The position numbers were made by a program, and so were the translations under genes. 64,000 nt of DNA from Akkermansiaceae bacterium. GTDB taxonomy: Bacteria; Verrucomicrobiota; Verrucomicrobiia; Verrucomicrobiales; Akkermansiaceae. This document shows positions 1 through 7,428 of this stretch, one piece after another. The stretch is from assembly GCA_022510805.1 (NCBI GenBank), contig JAFLSS010000002.1, forward strand, positions 1 through 64,000, written 5' to 3'. The notes below the pieces were generated by a model. The model ran no database searches. It was not told the DNA's origin and was given only the letters and a program-made list of their open reading frames with translations. The first letter of the stretch is position 1. Each line of letters starts with the position of its first letter.

Positions 1-51
1 GGACGCGTGCTTCCCAAGCATGAGACACGGGTTCGATTCCCGTCACCCGTA
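1..51 (+). tRNA. tRNA-Gly (anticodon CCC), 3' part
   Basis: The 3' portion of a tRNA cut by the window edge. The anticodon stem CGTGC/GCATG encloses the loop TTCCCAA, which gives anticodon CCC (glycine). The T arm ACGGG-TTCGATT-CCCGT (27-43) is canonical. It is followed by the acceptor strand CACCCGT (44-50) and discriminator A (51). CCA is not encoded. The D arm and 5' acceptor strand lie outside the window. Confidence 0.93.
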
Positions 52-58
52 GCGCAGG

Positions 59-90
59 CATCCTGCTTAGAAAGCAGGATGTTTTTGTTT
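59..90 (+). terminator. Intrinsic terminator of the tRNA unit
   Basis: A perfect 10-bp stem (59-68 with 72-81), a 3-nt loop and a T-rich tail TTTTTGTTTT, eight bases after the tRNA discriminator base. Confidence 0.92.
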
Positions 91-464
91 TGTTTGACTT
101 ATGCATTTTGATGTGACTTGTTAAGTGACGTGTTCCGCACAAGTTTAGCACAAGTGCCAGCACAAGATAAATACAATACAAAAACACTTTATAAGCATGT
201 CTACGTTGAGTGATATATTTGAATGTTACCATTTGTCGGAATGGTAGCAGCCCGTACTGGGTAGCGCAGTAGAGTGATGCAAGAGGAAAGCGCTGCCGCC
301 GCGGCATATGATAACGCGCGGACTGATTATAAGCCGTTTCTCGGGTGGTTGGGGGTGCGGGCAGATGTGAAAGACTGTGCAGAAAGCGCTCACGGCCATC
401 CGTGCGGCAACGCCCGGAGAGATTATGTTGGGCTTTTTTTGCTTGCCTGTGCGGGATTTGTTGA
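91..464. other. Non-coding stretch between tRNA-Gly and the cyd operon
   Basis: About 370 bp without a convincing gene. Bases 91-260 are AT-rich and hold three copies of GCACAAG (137-143, 148-154, 160-166), spaced 11-12 nt. No integrase gene or second copy of the tRNA 3' end is visible, so an attachment site cannot be claimed. The open frame at 274-483 is not supported, because the cyd promoter lies inside it. Confidence 0.6.
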
Positions 465-479
465 TACAATGCTAGGTGT
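443..479 (+). promoter_or_regulatory. Promoter of the DUF4492-cydAB operon (leaderless)
   Basis: TTGCCT (443-448), 16-nt spacer, TACAAT (465-470), then only 9 nt to the ATG at 480. A start site 7 nt after the -10 box leaves about 2 nt of leader. Confidence 0.6.
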
Positions 480-692
480 ATGAGCATACGCGGTATATAT
501 GCGTTCTATCGCGACGGCTTTCGCGCCATGACTCTGGGGCGGGTGCTCTGGGCGGTGATTGGTGTGAAGCTGGTGGTGATTTTTGCGGTGCTGCGTGTGT
601 TCTTCTTTTCACCGCATTTGCAGGGCTCGGATCAGGATAAGAGCCGGGCTGTTTCTGCAGAGCTTATAGAGCGAATGGGATATGGATATTGA
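480..692 (+). CDS. DUF4492 family small membrane protein of the cyd operon
   Basis: A 70-residue protein with one membrane helix (about residues 24-44). It has the pattern I recognise for DUF4492: an IYAFYRDGF start, MTLGR before the helix, and a charged C-terminus. Such proteins are encoded directly upstream of cydA in Bacteroidota and some Campylobacterota, so a role as an accessory or small subunit of cytochrome bd oxidase is likely; this is inferred from context. The 3' end overlaps cydA by 11 nt, implying coupled translation. The ATG at 480 is chosen because a good promoter ends 9 nt before it. No Shine-Dalgarno is present. Confidence 0.82.
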   Translation: MSIRGIYAFYRDGFRAMTLGRVLWAVIGVKLVVIFAVLRVFFFSPHLQGSDQDKSRAVSAELIERMGYGY

Positions 693-2220
693 TGCTTCTC
701 TTATTGATTGGTCGCGCGCGCAGTTTGCCCTCACGGCGATGTATCACTGGGTGTTTGTGCCGCTCACGCTCGGGCTGGGCTTGATAATGTGTCTCATGGA
801 GTCGCTGTATGTGGCGACGGGGCGGGAGTTCTGGAAGACGACAACGCGCTTCTGGATGAAGCTCTTCGGCATCAATTTTGCCATGGGTGTGGCCACGGGC
901 ATCATTCTGGAGTTCGAGTTCGGCACCAACTGGAGCAATTACAGCTGGTTTGTGGGGGATATCTTCGGCGCTCCGCTGGCGGTGGAGGGGATTGTGGCGT
1001 TCTTTCTGGAGGCGACGTTTATTGCGGTGATGTTCTTTGGCTGGAACAAGGTAGGGCGCAAGACGCATCTGGCTACAACGTGGCTCACGGTGATAGGCGC
1101 TACCATGTCTGCCTGGTGGATTCTGGTGGCTAATGCGTGGATGCAGTTCCCTGTGGGGATGGAGTTCAACCCCGACACGGTGCGCAATGAGATGGTGAGC
1201 TTTGCGGATGTGGCGCTCTCGCCGGTGGCGGTGGTGAAGTTCCTGCACACGGTGAGTTCGTCGTGGGTGCTGGGGGCGGTGTTTGTGGTGGGGGTGAGTG
1301 CGTGGTATCTGCTGCGCGGGAGGCATAGGGAGTTTGCTCTGTGTAGTTTGCGTGTGGCTGCGTGGTTTGGGTTGGCTGCGGCGCTTATCACCGGGCATAC
1401 CGGGCACATGAGCGGCGTGCAGATCGCTAAGTACCAGCCTATGAAGCTGGCGGCTGCTGAGGGCTTGCACCAAGGCGGCAACAGTGTGGGGCTGGTGGGG
1501 GTAGGGCTGCTGCGCCCGGGGGTGGATTGGAGCCGCGCGGGGGAAGATGCCTTCCTCTGCAAGGTGGATATCCCCTACGGCCTTTCTATACTGGCTACCA
1601 GCAGCAAAGACGGCTTTGTACCGGGGATCAACGAGCTGCTGAAGGGTGGCTATACGCAGGCAGACGGCAGCGTAGCCCTCTCTGCTGAGGAGAAGATCGC
1701 CCGTGGCAAGGTGGCCATCGCTGCGCTGGCAGAGTACCGCAAGGCGAAGGAGTCCCACGACAGCGCAGGGCAGGATAGTGCGCTGCTGCGCCTGCGGGAG
1801 AACTTCGCCTACTTCGGCTACGGCTACCTGAAAGGGCCTGAGGAGCTGGTGCCGCCGGTGCCGCCCACATTTTATTCCTTCCGTGTGATGGTGATATTGG
1901 GCGGGTATTTTGTGGTGCTGTTTGCGGGTATGCTGCTGCTGGGGCGGCGGGTGGAGAAGTGGCGCCCGGCGCTGTGGGTGGCTCTGCTCACCATCCCCTT
2001 GGCCTATGCGGCGAGTGAGGCGGGGTGGATCGTGGCAGAGGTGGGGCGTCAGCCCTGGTCGATACAGGGGCTGCTGCCCAACGCCGCCGCCGTGTCGCGC
2101 CTACAGCCAAGCTCCGTGCAGCTCACCTTCTTTATCTTCCTGATTCTCTTCACCGTGCTGCTGCTGGCGGAGCTGCGCATCATGTGCCGCGCGATAGCGG
2201 ATGGCCCCGAAAAAGCATAA
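682..2220 (+). CDS. cydA: Cytochrome bd ubiquinol oxidase subunit I (CydA)
   Basis: The 512-residue catalytic subunit of the bd-type quinol oxidase, an inner-membrane enzyme that oxidises quinol and reduces oxygen at low concentration. QFALTAMYHWVFVPLTLG carries the conserved axial His (His22; His19 in E. coli). GHTGHMSGVQIAKYQPMKL and the following AAAEG match the quinol-binding loop Lys and Glu. PTFYSFRVMV near residue 400 carries the heme b558 Met. Length and helix pattern are normal. It overlaps the DUF4492 gene and is followed after 22 nt by cydB. Presence of bd oxidase fits a microaerophilic or gut lifestyle (inference). Confidence 0.97.
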   Translation: MDIDASLIDWSRAQFALTAMYHWVFVPLTLGLGLIMCLMESLYVATGREFWKTTTRFWMKLFGINFAMGVATGIILEFEFGTNWSNYSWFVGDIFGAPLAVEGIVAFFLEATFIAVMFFGWNKVGRKTHLATTWLTVIGATMSAWWILVANAWMQFPVGMEFNPDTVRNEMVSFADVALSPVAVVKFLHTVSSSWVLGAVFVVGVSAWYLLRGRHREFALCSLRVAAWFGLAAALITGHTGHMSGVQIAKYQPMKLAAAEGLHQGGNSVGLVGVGLLRPGVDWSRAGEDAFLCKVDIPYGLSILATSSKDGFVPGINELLKGGYTQADGSVALSAEEKIARGKVAIAALAEYRKAKESHDSAGQDSALLRLRENFAYFGYGYLKGPEELVPPVPPTFYSFRVMVILGGYFVVLFAGMLLLGRRVEKWRPALWVALLTIPLAYAASEAGWIVAEVGRQPWSIQGLLPNAAAVSRLQPSSVQLTFFIFLILFTVLLLAELRIMCRAIADGPEKA

Positions 2221-2242
2221 CCCCTAACCCATCCCGAATACC

Positions 2243-3388
2243 ATGATTACATACGAATTTCTGCAATACTACTGGTGCTTCCTTGTGTGCCTGCTGGGGG
2301 CGCTGTTCGTTTTCCTCATGTTTGTGCAGGGTGGGCAGACGCTTGTCTGGTCTCTCGGCCGCACAGAAGAGCAGCGGCGCATGCTTCTGCTGGCCACCGG
2401 GCGCAAATGGGAGCTTACCTTCACCACGCTGGTTACTTTCGGTGGGGCTTTCTTTGCGTCCTTCCCGCTGTTCTACTCCACCAGCTTCGGCGGGGCGTAT
2501 TGGGTGTGGATGCTCATCTTGCTGTGCTTTGTGATTCAGGCGGTTTCGTATGAGTTTCAGCTGAAGCGGGCGAATCTGCTGGGCACAACTACTTACCGCG
2601 TGTTCCTGATGCTCAATGGCATTCTGGGGCCGCTGCTCGTCGGCACGGCTGTGGGTACCTTCTTCTTCGGCGCAGAGTTTGTGGTGAACAAGGGAGCTAT
2701 TACCGACTCCGCCATGCCCGTGATCTCCACCTGGGCGAGCCCGTGGCATGGGCTGGAGGCTGTGGCAGATGTGCGCAATGTGCTGCTGGGGCTGGCCGTG
2801 CTCATGCTCACCCGCTGCCTGGCGCACCTGTATTTCCTGAACCGCGTGGACGATGCTGAGGTTCGCGCACGCAGCCTGCGTATGCTGCCGTGGGAGATTG
2901 GCATCTTCCTCGTGTTCTTCCTGAGCTTTGCTGCCTGCTGGCTCACGGCTGAGGGACTGGCGCTGTGCGTTGTGAAGGAGGTGGGCGTCATCTTCATGCC
3001 GGAGACGTATCACTACGCGAAAGTGCTGACGCGTATGCCCGCCGTGGCGGCGCTGTTTACTGCAGGTGTGGTGCTTGTGCTGGTGGGACTGCTGCTGCCG
3101 CTGGTGAAGAAGGGCAGCCGCAAGGGCATCTGGATAGCCGGACCCGGCACGGTGCTCACGGTGCTGGCTCTGCTCCTCACCGCCGGGTGGAGCGATACCT
3201 ACTACCCCTCACTCGCCGACCCGCAGAGTTCTCTCACGCTGGCTAATAGCTGCTCTAGCTTCTTCACTCTCAAGGTGATGGCGGTGGTCTCTCTGCTGAT
3301 TCCCTTCGTGCTGGCCTATATTGTCTGGGCCTGGCGCACCCTCGAACGCACCCCCATCGAGTCCTCTGATTCTTCACAAATACACTGA
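2243..3388 (+). CDS. cydB: Cytochrome bd ubiquinol oxidase subunit II (CydB)
   Basis: A 381-residue, multi-helix partner of CydA. It opens with the typical LQYYWCFLVCLLGALFVFL segment, and hydrophobic helices continue to the C-terminus. It stabilises the heme pocket of the oxidase. It sits 22 nt after cydA in the same orientation with no terminator between them, so it is the third gene of the operon. No Shine-Dalgarno precedes the ATG. The 3' end is followed by an imperfect palindrome around TTTAGCTAAA without a T tract, so the end of the operon is not clearly marked. Confidence 0.95.
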   Translation: MITYEFLQYYWCFLVCLLGALFVFLMFVQGGQTLVWSLGRTEEQRRMLLLATGRKWELTFTTLVTFGGAFFASFPLFYSTSFGGAYWVWMLILLCFVIQAVSYEFQLKRANLLGTTTYRVFLMLNGILGPLLVGTAVGTFFFGAEFVVNKGAITDSAMPVISTWASPWHGLEAVADVRNVLLGLAVLMLTRCLAHLYFLNRVDDAEVRARSLRMLPWEIGIFLVFFLSFAACWLTAEGLALCVVKEVGVIFMPETYHYAKVLTRMPAVAALFTAGVVLVLVGLLLPLVKKGSRKGIWIAGPGTVLTVLALLLTAGWSDTYYPSLADPQSSLTLANSCSSFFTLKVMAVVSLLIPFVLAYIVWAWRTLERTPIESSDSSQIH

Positions 3389-3540
3389 AACACAATATTT
3401 TAGCTAAATTGTGACACGTTCGGCATTTTTCGTCGGCACCTAGAAGAGCCGGGGGTGAAGGTTCCTGTGCCCGGAGAAAAAATTCAACAAAACCATCACA
3501 GAGGCTATCTAACTCACCAAAATTTGAAAACGTGTATACA

Positions 3541-4569
3541 ATGAAAACTAACGCAGTGAAAGGAATGATGGTTGCTTGCATGGCAGCGTTGCCGGTGTGG
3601 GCAGATGGGTCTATGATGCCCGGCGACTATACGCAGCAGTGGAGAAATTATGCGGAGGACAATGGGCGAGGCGAGGTGATCGCGGCGCTGGATCGATATT
3701 GGTGCGACCGCGATACGCTGCCGGAGGAGCACGAGGCTCGGCGCGAGGGGCTGCGTGCGGCAGTGTTGGAGAACCCGAAGAGAGTGAATGACTGCGAGCG
3801 TGCTTGCGGGGAGCCGTTTTCTCCGCTGAGTGCGGCGGTATGGCTGAATGATGTGGAGATGGTGGATTTCCTGTTGGAGCACGGGGCTTTTCCATATGGG
3901 GGCAGCACGCGAGAAACGGAGGAGATGATGAATCCGGCGAAAACTGATCCGCGCATTATTGAGAGTTTGCGTAAAGCGCAGAGGCAGATTGATGTGCTGG
4001 AAGAGCTGGTGAAAGCGGCTGAGATGCCTACGCGCAGCAGTCGGGCGTGTCCGCACATGCAGTATGATTTCCCGGTGCAGAGCAGTGCGCGGGGAGGGTT
4101 CTCGCGGGTGCCGCAGGCGGCGAGGTATTCCCCGGATTACAACAGTGCGAGAGGCGAATTCCTAGTGTGCTTGGAGGGGCTTGTACAGCAGGAAGAGCAG
4201 GGTGGCGCAGTCGCATTTGCGGCGGTGGGGCTTGGTGTGTCGGAGGATGGTCGGTTGCTCTCGATAGATCGGCGTATGCTGCCAGAGGGTGCTGAGCAGC
4301 AACAAGTAGAGTGGCGCCCCCTCATTGTCGCTTCGGTGCCTTACGTGTTCAGCATACCGCGCAAAGATGGCGGAGTGAGCATACTCACTTTCAACCGCGA
4401 GGCTAAAACCCTCACCCTAACCGTGCTGGACAAGAATGGCGCCCCCGTGAACACGGAAAGTCTTTGCCCGCGCACGCACTGCGGCAAGGTGTATAAGCGC
4501 GGTACGGATGGCCGTACCATCACCGAGGGCTTTGAGCTGCCTGCGGCAGAGGTCTTGCTGTACGATTAA
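3541..4569 (+). CDS. Secreted protein with ankyrin-like motif, tandem paralog 1
   Basis: A 342-residue protein of unknown function. The ATG at 3541 gives a signal peptide (MKTNAVKGMMVACMAALPVW, cleavage near ADG). Residues about 95-120 (LSAAVWLNDVEMVDFLLEHG) fit one ankyrin repeat; the rest matches no family I know. The neighbour at 4592 has the same plan: signal peptide ending in ADG, one ankyrin-like unit, a mid-protein GxxLxIDRxxL segment, and a C-terminal EGFELPAAxVLL tail. A possible promoter TTCAAC-17-TATCTA lies about 30 nt upstream. Likely periplasmic or secreted. Confidence 0.8.
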   Translation: MKTNAVKGMMVACMAALPVWADGSMMPGDYTQQWRNYAEDNGRGEVIAALDRYWCDRDTLPEEHEARREGLRAAVLENPKRVNDCERACGEPFSPLSAAVWLNDVEMVDFLLEHGAFPYGGSTRETEEMMNPAKTDPRIIESLRKAQRQIDVLEELVKAAEMPTRSSRACPHMQYDFPVQSSARGGFSRVPQAARYSPDYNSARGEFLVCLEGLVQQEEQGGAVAFAAVGLGVSEDGRLLSIDRRMLPEGAEQQQVEWRPLIVASVPYVFSIPRKDGGVSILTFNREAKTLTLTVLDKNGAPVNTESLCPRTHCGKVYKRGTDGRTITEGFELPAAEVLLYD

Positions 4570-4591
4570 CAACTCATTTACTGAAATTTAT

Positions 4592-5635
4592 ATGAAAATC
4601 CGAATGAATCAAATAGTGCTGGCCTGCGCGGCGGCGTTGCCAGTGTGCGCGGATGGACTGTACCGGGGAGGTGTTTTTGAGCGCCAGTTCCGGTTTTATG
4701 AGGATGAACATGTAGTGAATGCTGCGGATTATTGCTTGAGCGTCTACTACCACGAGAAAAATGGGCGGGAGGAGAAGCTGGCAGCGGCCATCCGCGAGCT
4801 GCGCGAGATGGTGGAGAAGTACCCGGATGAGCTGAACGACTGTGTGCAGAGCCATGGTGCCAGCACGACTGCGCTGTCGGTGGCTGTGGAGCTGGGGGAT
4901 GTGGAACTGGTACGCTTCCTGCTTGACCATGGCGCGCACCCCTTCTTCGGCATGATGGGGGAGATGGAGAAAGTGCTTGCACCGGACAGCAAAACGAACC
5001 CGGAGATTGTGAAGATGCTGCGCGAGGCTCGCAAGGATTACTCGCCGCTGGAGGGTGCCATAGCGGCGACCTACTTGCCCGAGCGTCACAACTGGGTCTG
5101 CGACTTCCTCTACTACGGCCGCAAAGATATGCCCCGATCCGTCGACTCGCATGCTGCGTTTGACCGCCTGCCCAAGGCTGCCGAGTGGGGAAGGATACAG
5201 CCGGTGTATAAGTACAAGACGCACGCCGTCGTAGTGGAGGGGCTGACGGAGCAGGCTGATGGCGTGGCGTTTGTGGCCGCATCTCTCGGTGTCTCGAAGG
5301 ATGGGCGCATCCTCGTCATCGATCGGCAAATTCTGCGCGAAGGGGAGGAGAACCCCGCACAGAGCACCGGTAACTATTGGATCACGAACACGCCCTATGT
5401 CTTCACCAAACCGCAGGCGGATGGCAGAGTGGTGATGCTGCTCTTTGACATGGCGGAGGATAAGCAGACGCTGCAGAAGCTCACATGCCTCACGCTGAGC
5501 ATGCAAGGCGAGGTGCTTCGCTCTGAGCAGATTTACCCGCATGCTCACAGTGGCACGGAGTACAAGCAGGTGGGCGGGAGCACCGTCACCGAGGGCTTTG
5601 AGCTACCTGCGGCAGATGTGTTGCTGAACTACTGA
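4592..5635 (+). CDS. Secreted protein with ankyrin-like motif, tandem paralog 2
   Basis: A 347-residue paralog of the preceding gene, 22 nt downstream and therefore probably co-transcribed. The ATG at 4592 gives the signal peptide MKIRMNQIVLACAAALPVC followed by ADG; the open frame extends upstream to 4508 but that part overlaps the first gene. The ankyrin-like unit is LSVAVELGDVELVRFLLDHG. The tail TEGFELPAADVLL matches its neighbour. The copies are clearly diverged, so the duplication is old. Function unknown; no enzymatic motif seen. Confidence 0.8.
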   Translation: MKIRMNQIVLACAAALPVCADGLYRGGVFERQFRFYEDEHVVNAADYCLSVYYHEKNGREEKLAAAIRELREMVEKYPDELNDCVQSHGASTTALSVAVELGDVELVRFLLDHGAHPFFGMMGEMEKVLAPDSKTNPEIVKMLREARKDYSPLEGAIAATYLPERHNWVCDFLYYGRKDMPRSVDSHAAFDRLPKAAEWGRIQPVYKYKTHAVVVEGLTEQADGVAFVAASLGVSKDGRILVIDRQILREGEENPAQSTGNYWITNTPYVFTKPQADGRVVMLLFDMAEDKQTLQKLTCLTLSMQGEVLRSEQIYPHAHSGTEYKQVGGSTVTEGFELPAADVLLNY

Positions 5636-5768
5636 AACTTACTCCCCAAAAAGCTATAATGTGGATGAAGCAAGGTGTTCACTCTATCGGTATTTGTGCG
5701 CGGGTGGGCGGGGGTGAAAACTATGGGGTATGTGCTTGCAGAGGAGGGGGTGGTATAGTGACGCACGT

Positions 5769-5924
5769 ATGAGCGATATAGGATGGAATAGTATCGAGAT
5801 AGGAGAAAAGGAGCGCCCTCGGGGGACGGCAGATGATTTGCATGAAATGCTTGAGGTGCTTGATCCGGAGGATTATGACGAAGCGGTGCAGGAGTTTCTG
5901 AAGGAGGTGGAGCAGGGGCATTGA
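5769..5924 (+). CDS. Small acidic protein, 51 residues
   Basis: A short acidic protein starting MSDIGWNSIEIGEK, with the helix-like C-terminal half LHEMLEVLDPEDYDEAVQEF. No known family is recognised. It is favoured as a real gene because the ATG at 5769 lies exactly 9 nt after a -10 box TATAGT (5754-5759), the spacing seen at other leaderless genes here, and an intrinsic terminator follows 50 nt after the stop. It would then be a self-contained single-gene unit. The -35 box is weak. A longer frame starting at 5730 would include the promoter and is rejected. Confidence 0.6.
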   Translation: MSDIGWNSIEIGEKERPRGTADDLHEMLEVLDPEDYDEAVQEFLKEVEQGH

Positions 5925-5972
5925 GCCGCTTGCTTTGCTTCTGTGCTGTGTAGAGAGGGGGGGGAGATCAGG

Positions 5973-6006
5973 AGGCTCTGCCTGGTGGGCAGGGCTTCTT
6001 TTTTAT
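5973..6006 (+). terminator. Intrinsic terminator after the 51-residue ORF
   Basis: Stem GCTCTGCC (5975-5982) with GGCAGGGC (5988-5995), one G-T pair, extended by A-T pairs, then TTCTTTTTTATT. It lies between the plus-strand small gene and the converging CDF gene. Confidence 0.8.
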
Positions 6007-7400
6007 TCGTAGACAACGACGATTTTGGCTACCGGCGGGAGCAGGGCGGCGAGTCGTGTGTTGAGTGTGCTGAGGCGCTCGTGGCTTTCATCGACTCGCA
6101 GGCTGCCCTCTGCCGGGATGCACACGAAGCATACGCGGCGCTGGCCGGAGGAGAAGGTGCGGATGGCGGTGGGCAGGGGGGCGCCCAGGGTGACCATGGT
6201 GTGGCGTACTTGGTTTTCCCAATCTTCGGGGAGTTTCAGATGGGTGTCGGGGAGGGTGCGCACGCTGGGTTCTATGTGGACGAAGGTGAAATCTGCTCCC
6301 AGGTGGCGGCATACTTCGCTCCGAAAGGCTTGCACGGCGACTCCCCATGAGTCGAGTGCGGCTTCCGGCGGGAGTTCCAGGTCGGCAAAGACGACGAAGC
6401 CTTGTTCGGTGTGCAGCAGGCGCAGGCTGTGCACGCCGAGGCGGTGAGTCAGGGCGATGCGGCGCACTTTCATTTCGGGAGTTTCCTCTGCCGGGGCGTT
6501 TTCGGGCTGCATGTGCACGAGAGTTTCGGAGCCGGGGAGGACGCGTGAGACAAGGGATTCGATGGCGTCGGCTATTTCGTGGGCGGTGTCGACGTGCATA
6601 TCGCGCGGCATGCCGACGGTCATTTCCACGTAGGAGGTGTTGCCTACTTGGCGGATGCGCAGGTGGCGCAGGGGGTAGGTGGGCATGTGCTCTGCCATGG
6701 CTTGGCTGAGGGTGGCGGAGGTGGCGGCATCGGTGCGGTCCATGAGGTTGTTGATGGCGCTTTGCCCGAGGGTTTTGCAGATGTGCAGGATGATGCACGC
6801 CACGACGAGGGAGGAGAAGGTGTCTGCCCGCTGCAGCAGCCAGTGCAGGCCGGTGCCGGGGGTGACTTGTCCGGCGAGGGCGGCGCCGGTGATGCCCACG
6901 AGTACGGCGCCGCTGCTCCAGATGTCACTTGTGAAATGTGCGGCATCTGCCTCGAGGGCGGCGCTGTTGGTTTCTCGCGCCACGCGGCGAAGCATGGCTG
7001 AGCGGTTGATATCTACTACGAGCGAGATGATGATGATGATAAATGCCCAGAGGGAGATGTCGACATGGAGGGCGGCGGGGTCCTCGCTCATGAGGCGGAG
7101 GCAGGCTTCTCTGATGACCCAGCCCGCCGTGGCCAGCAGGAGGAGTGTCTCTGCCAGTGCCATCAGGTTTTCGATTTTGCCGTGGCCGTAGGGGTGGTCG
7201 GCATCTGCCGGTTTGGCGGCTATGCGCACGGCAAAGAGGGTGCCCAGGGCGGCCAGTAGGTCAAGTGCGCTGTGGAGGGCTTCTGAGAGGATGCCGAGGG
7301 AGCCGGTGCTCACGCCGACGATGAGTTTGAGCAGGGTGAGTACTCCGCTCCAGAGGACTGAGGAGAGGGCGGCGATTTTTTTCTTGAGGTTGGGCTCCAT
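6003..7400 (-). CDS. Cation diffusion facilitator (CDF) family metal exporter with extended C-terminus
   Basis: A 465-residue proton-coupled divalent-metal exporter of the CDF family. The membrane part (about residues 10-215) has the metal-site motifs LHSALD in helix 2 and DAAHFTSD in helix 5, and the HPYGHGKIE loop. The usual CDF is about 300 residues with one ferredoxin-like C-terminal domain. Here the cytoplasmic part is about 250 residues and reads as three consecutive units, starting near residues 222, 310 and 390, the first being the standard dimerisation domain. The gene points toward the plus-strand small gene; dnaA lies 28 nt upstream on the same strand. Metal specificity cannot be read. 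Confidence 0.9.
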   Translation of the reverse strand: MEPNLKKKIAALSSVLWSGVLTLLKLIVGVSTGSLGILSEALHSALDLLAALGTLFAVRIAAKPADADHPYGHGKIENLMALAETLLLLATAGWVIREACLRLMSEDPAALHVDISLWAFIIIIISLVVDINRSAMLRRVARETNSAALEADAAHFTSDIWSSGAVLVGITGAALAGQVTPGTGLHWLLQRADTFSSLVVACIILHICKTLGQSAINNLMDRTDAATSATLSQAMAEHMPTYPLRHLRIRQVGNTSYVEMTVGMPRDMHVDTAHEIADAIESLVSRVLPGSETLVHMQPENAPAEETPEMKVRRIALTHRLGVHSLRLLHTEQGFVVFADLELPPEAALDSWGVAVQAFRSEVCRHLGADFTFVHIEPSVRTLPDTHLKLPEDWENQVRHTMVTLGAPLPTAIRTFSSGQRRVCFVCIPAEGSLRVDESHERLSTLNTRLAALLPPVAKIVVVYE

Positions 7401-7428
7401 GTGGTGGGGGAGTCTGCCACGCGGTGGG

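Noticed and set aside
274..483. 69-codon open frame upstream of the DUF4492 gene
   Set aside because: It uses GTG, has no family match, and the promoter of the cyd operon (443-470) lies inside it.
664..1758. Long minus-strand frame (364 codons) antisense to cydA
   Set aside because: It is the shadow of a GC-rich gene in another frame, with Arg/His/Pro-rich sequence and no domain.
3395..3412. Palindrome around TTTAGCTAAA after cydB as terminator
   Set aside because: The arms are imperfect and no T tract follows.
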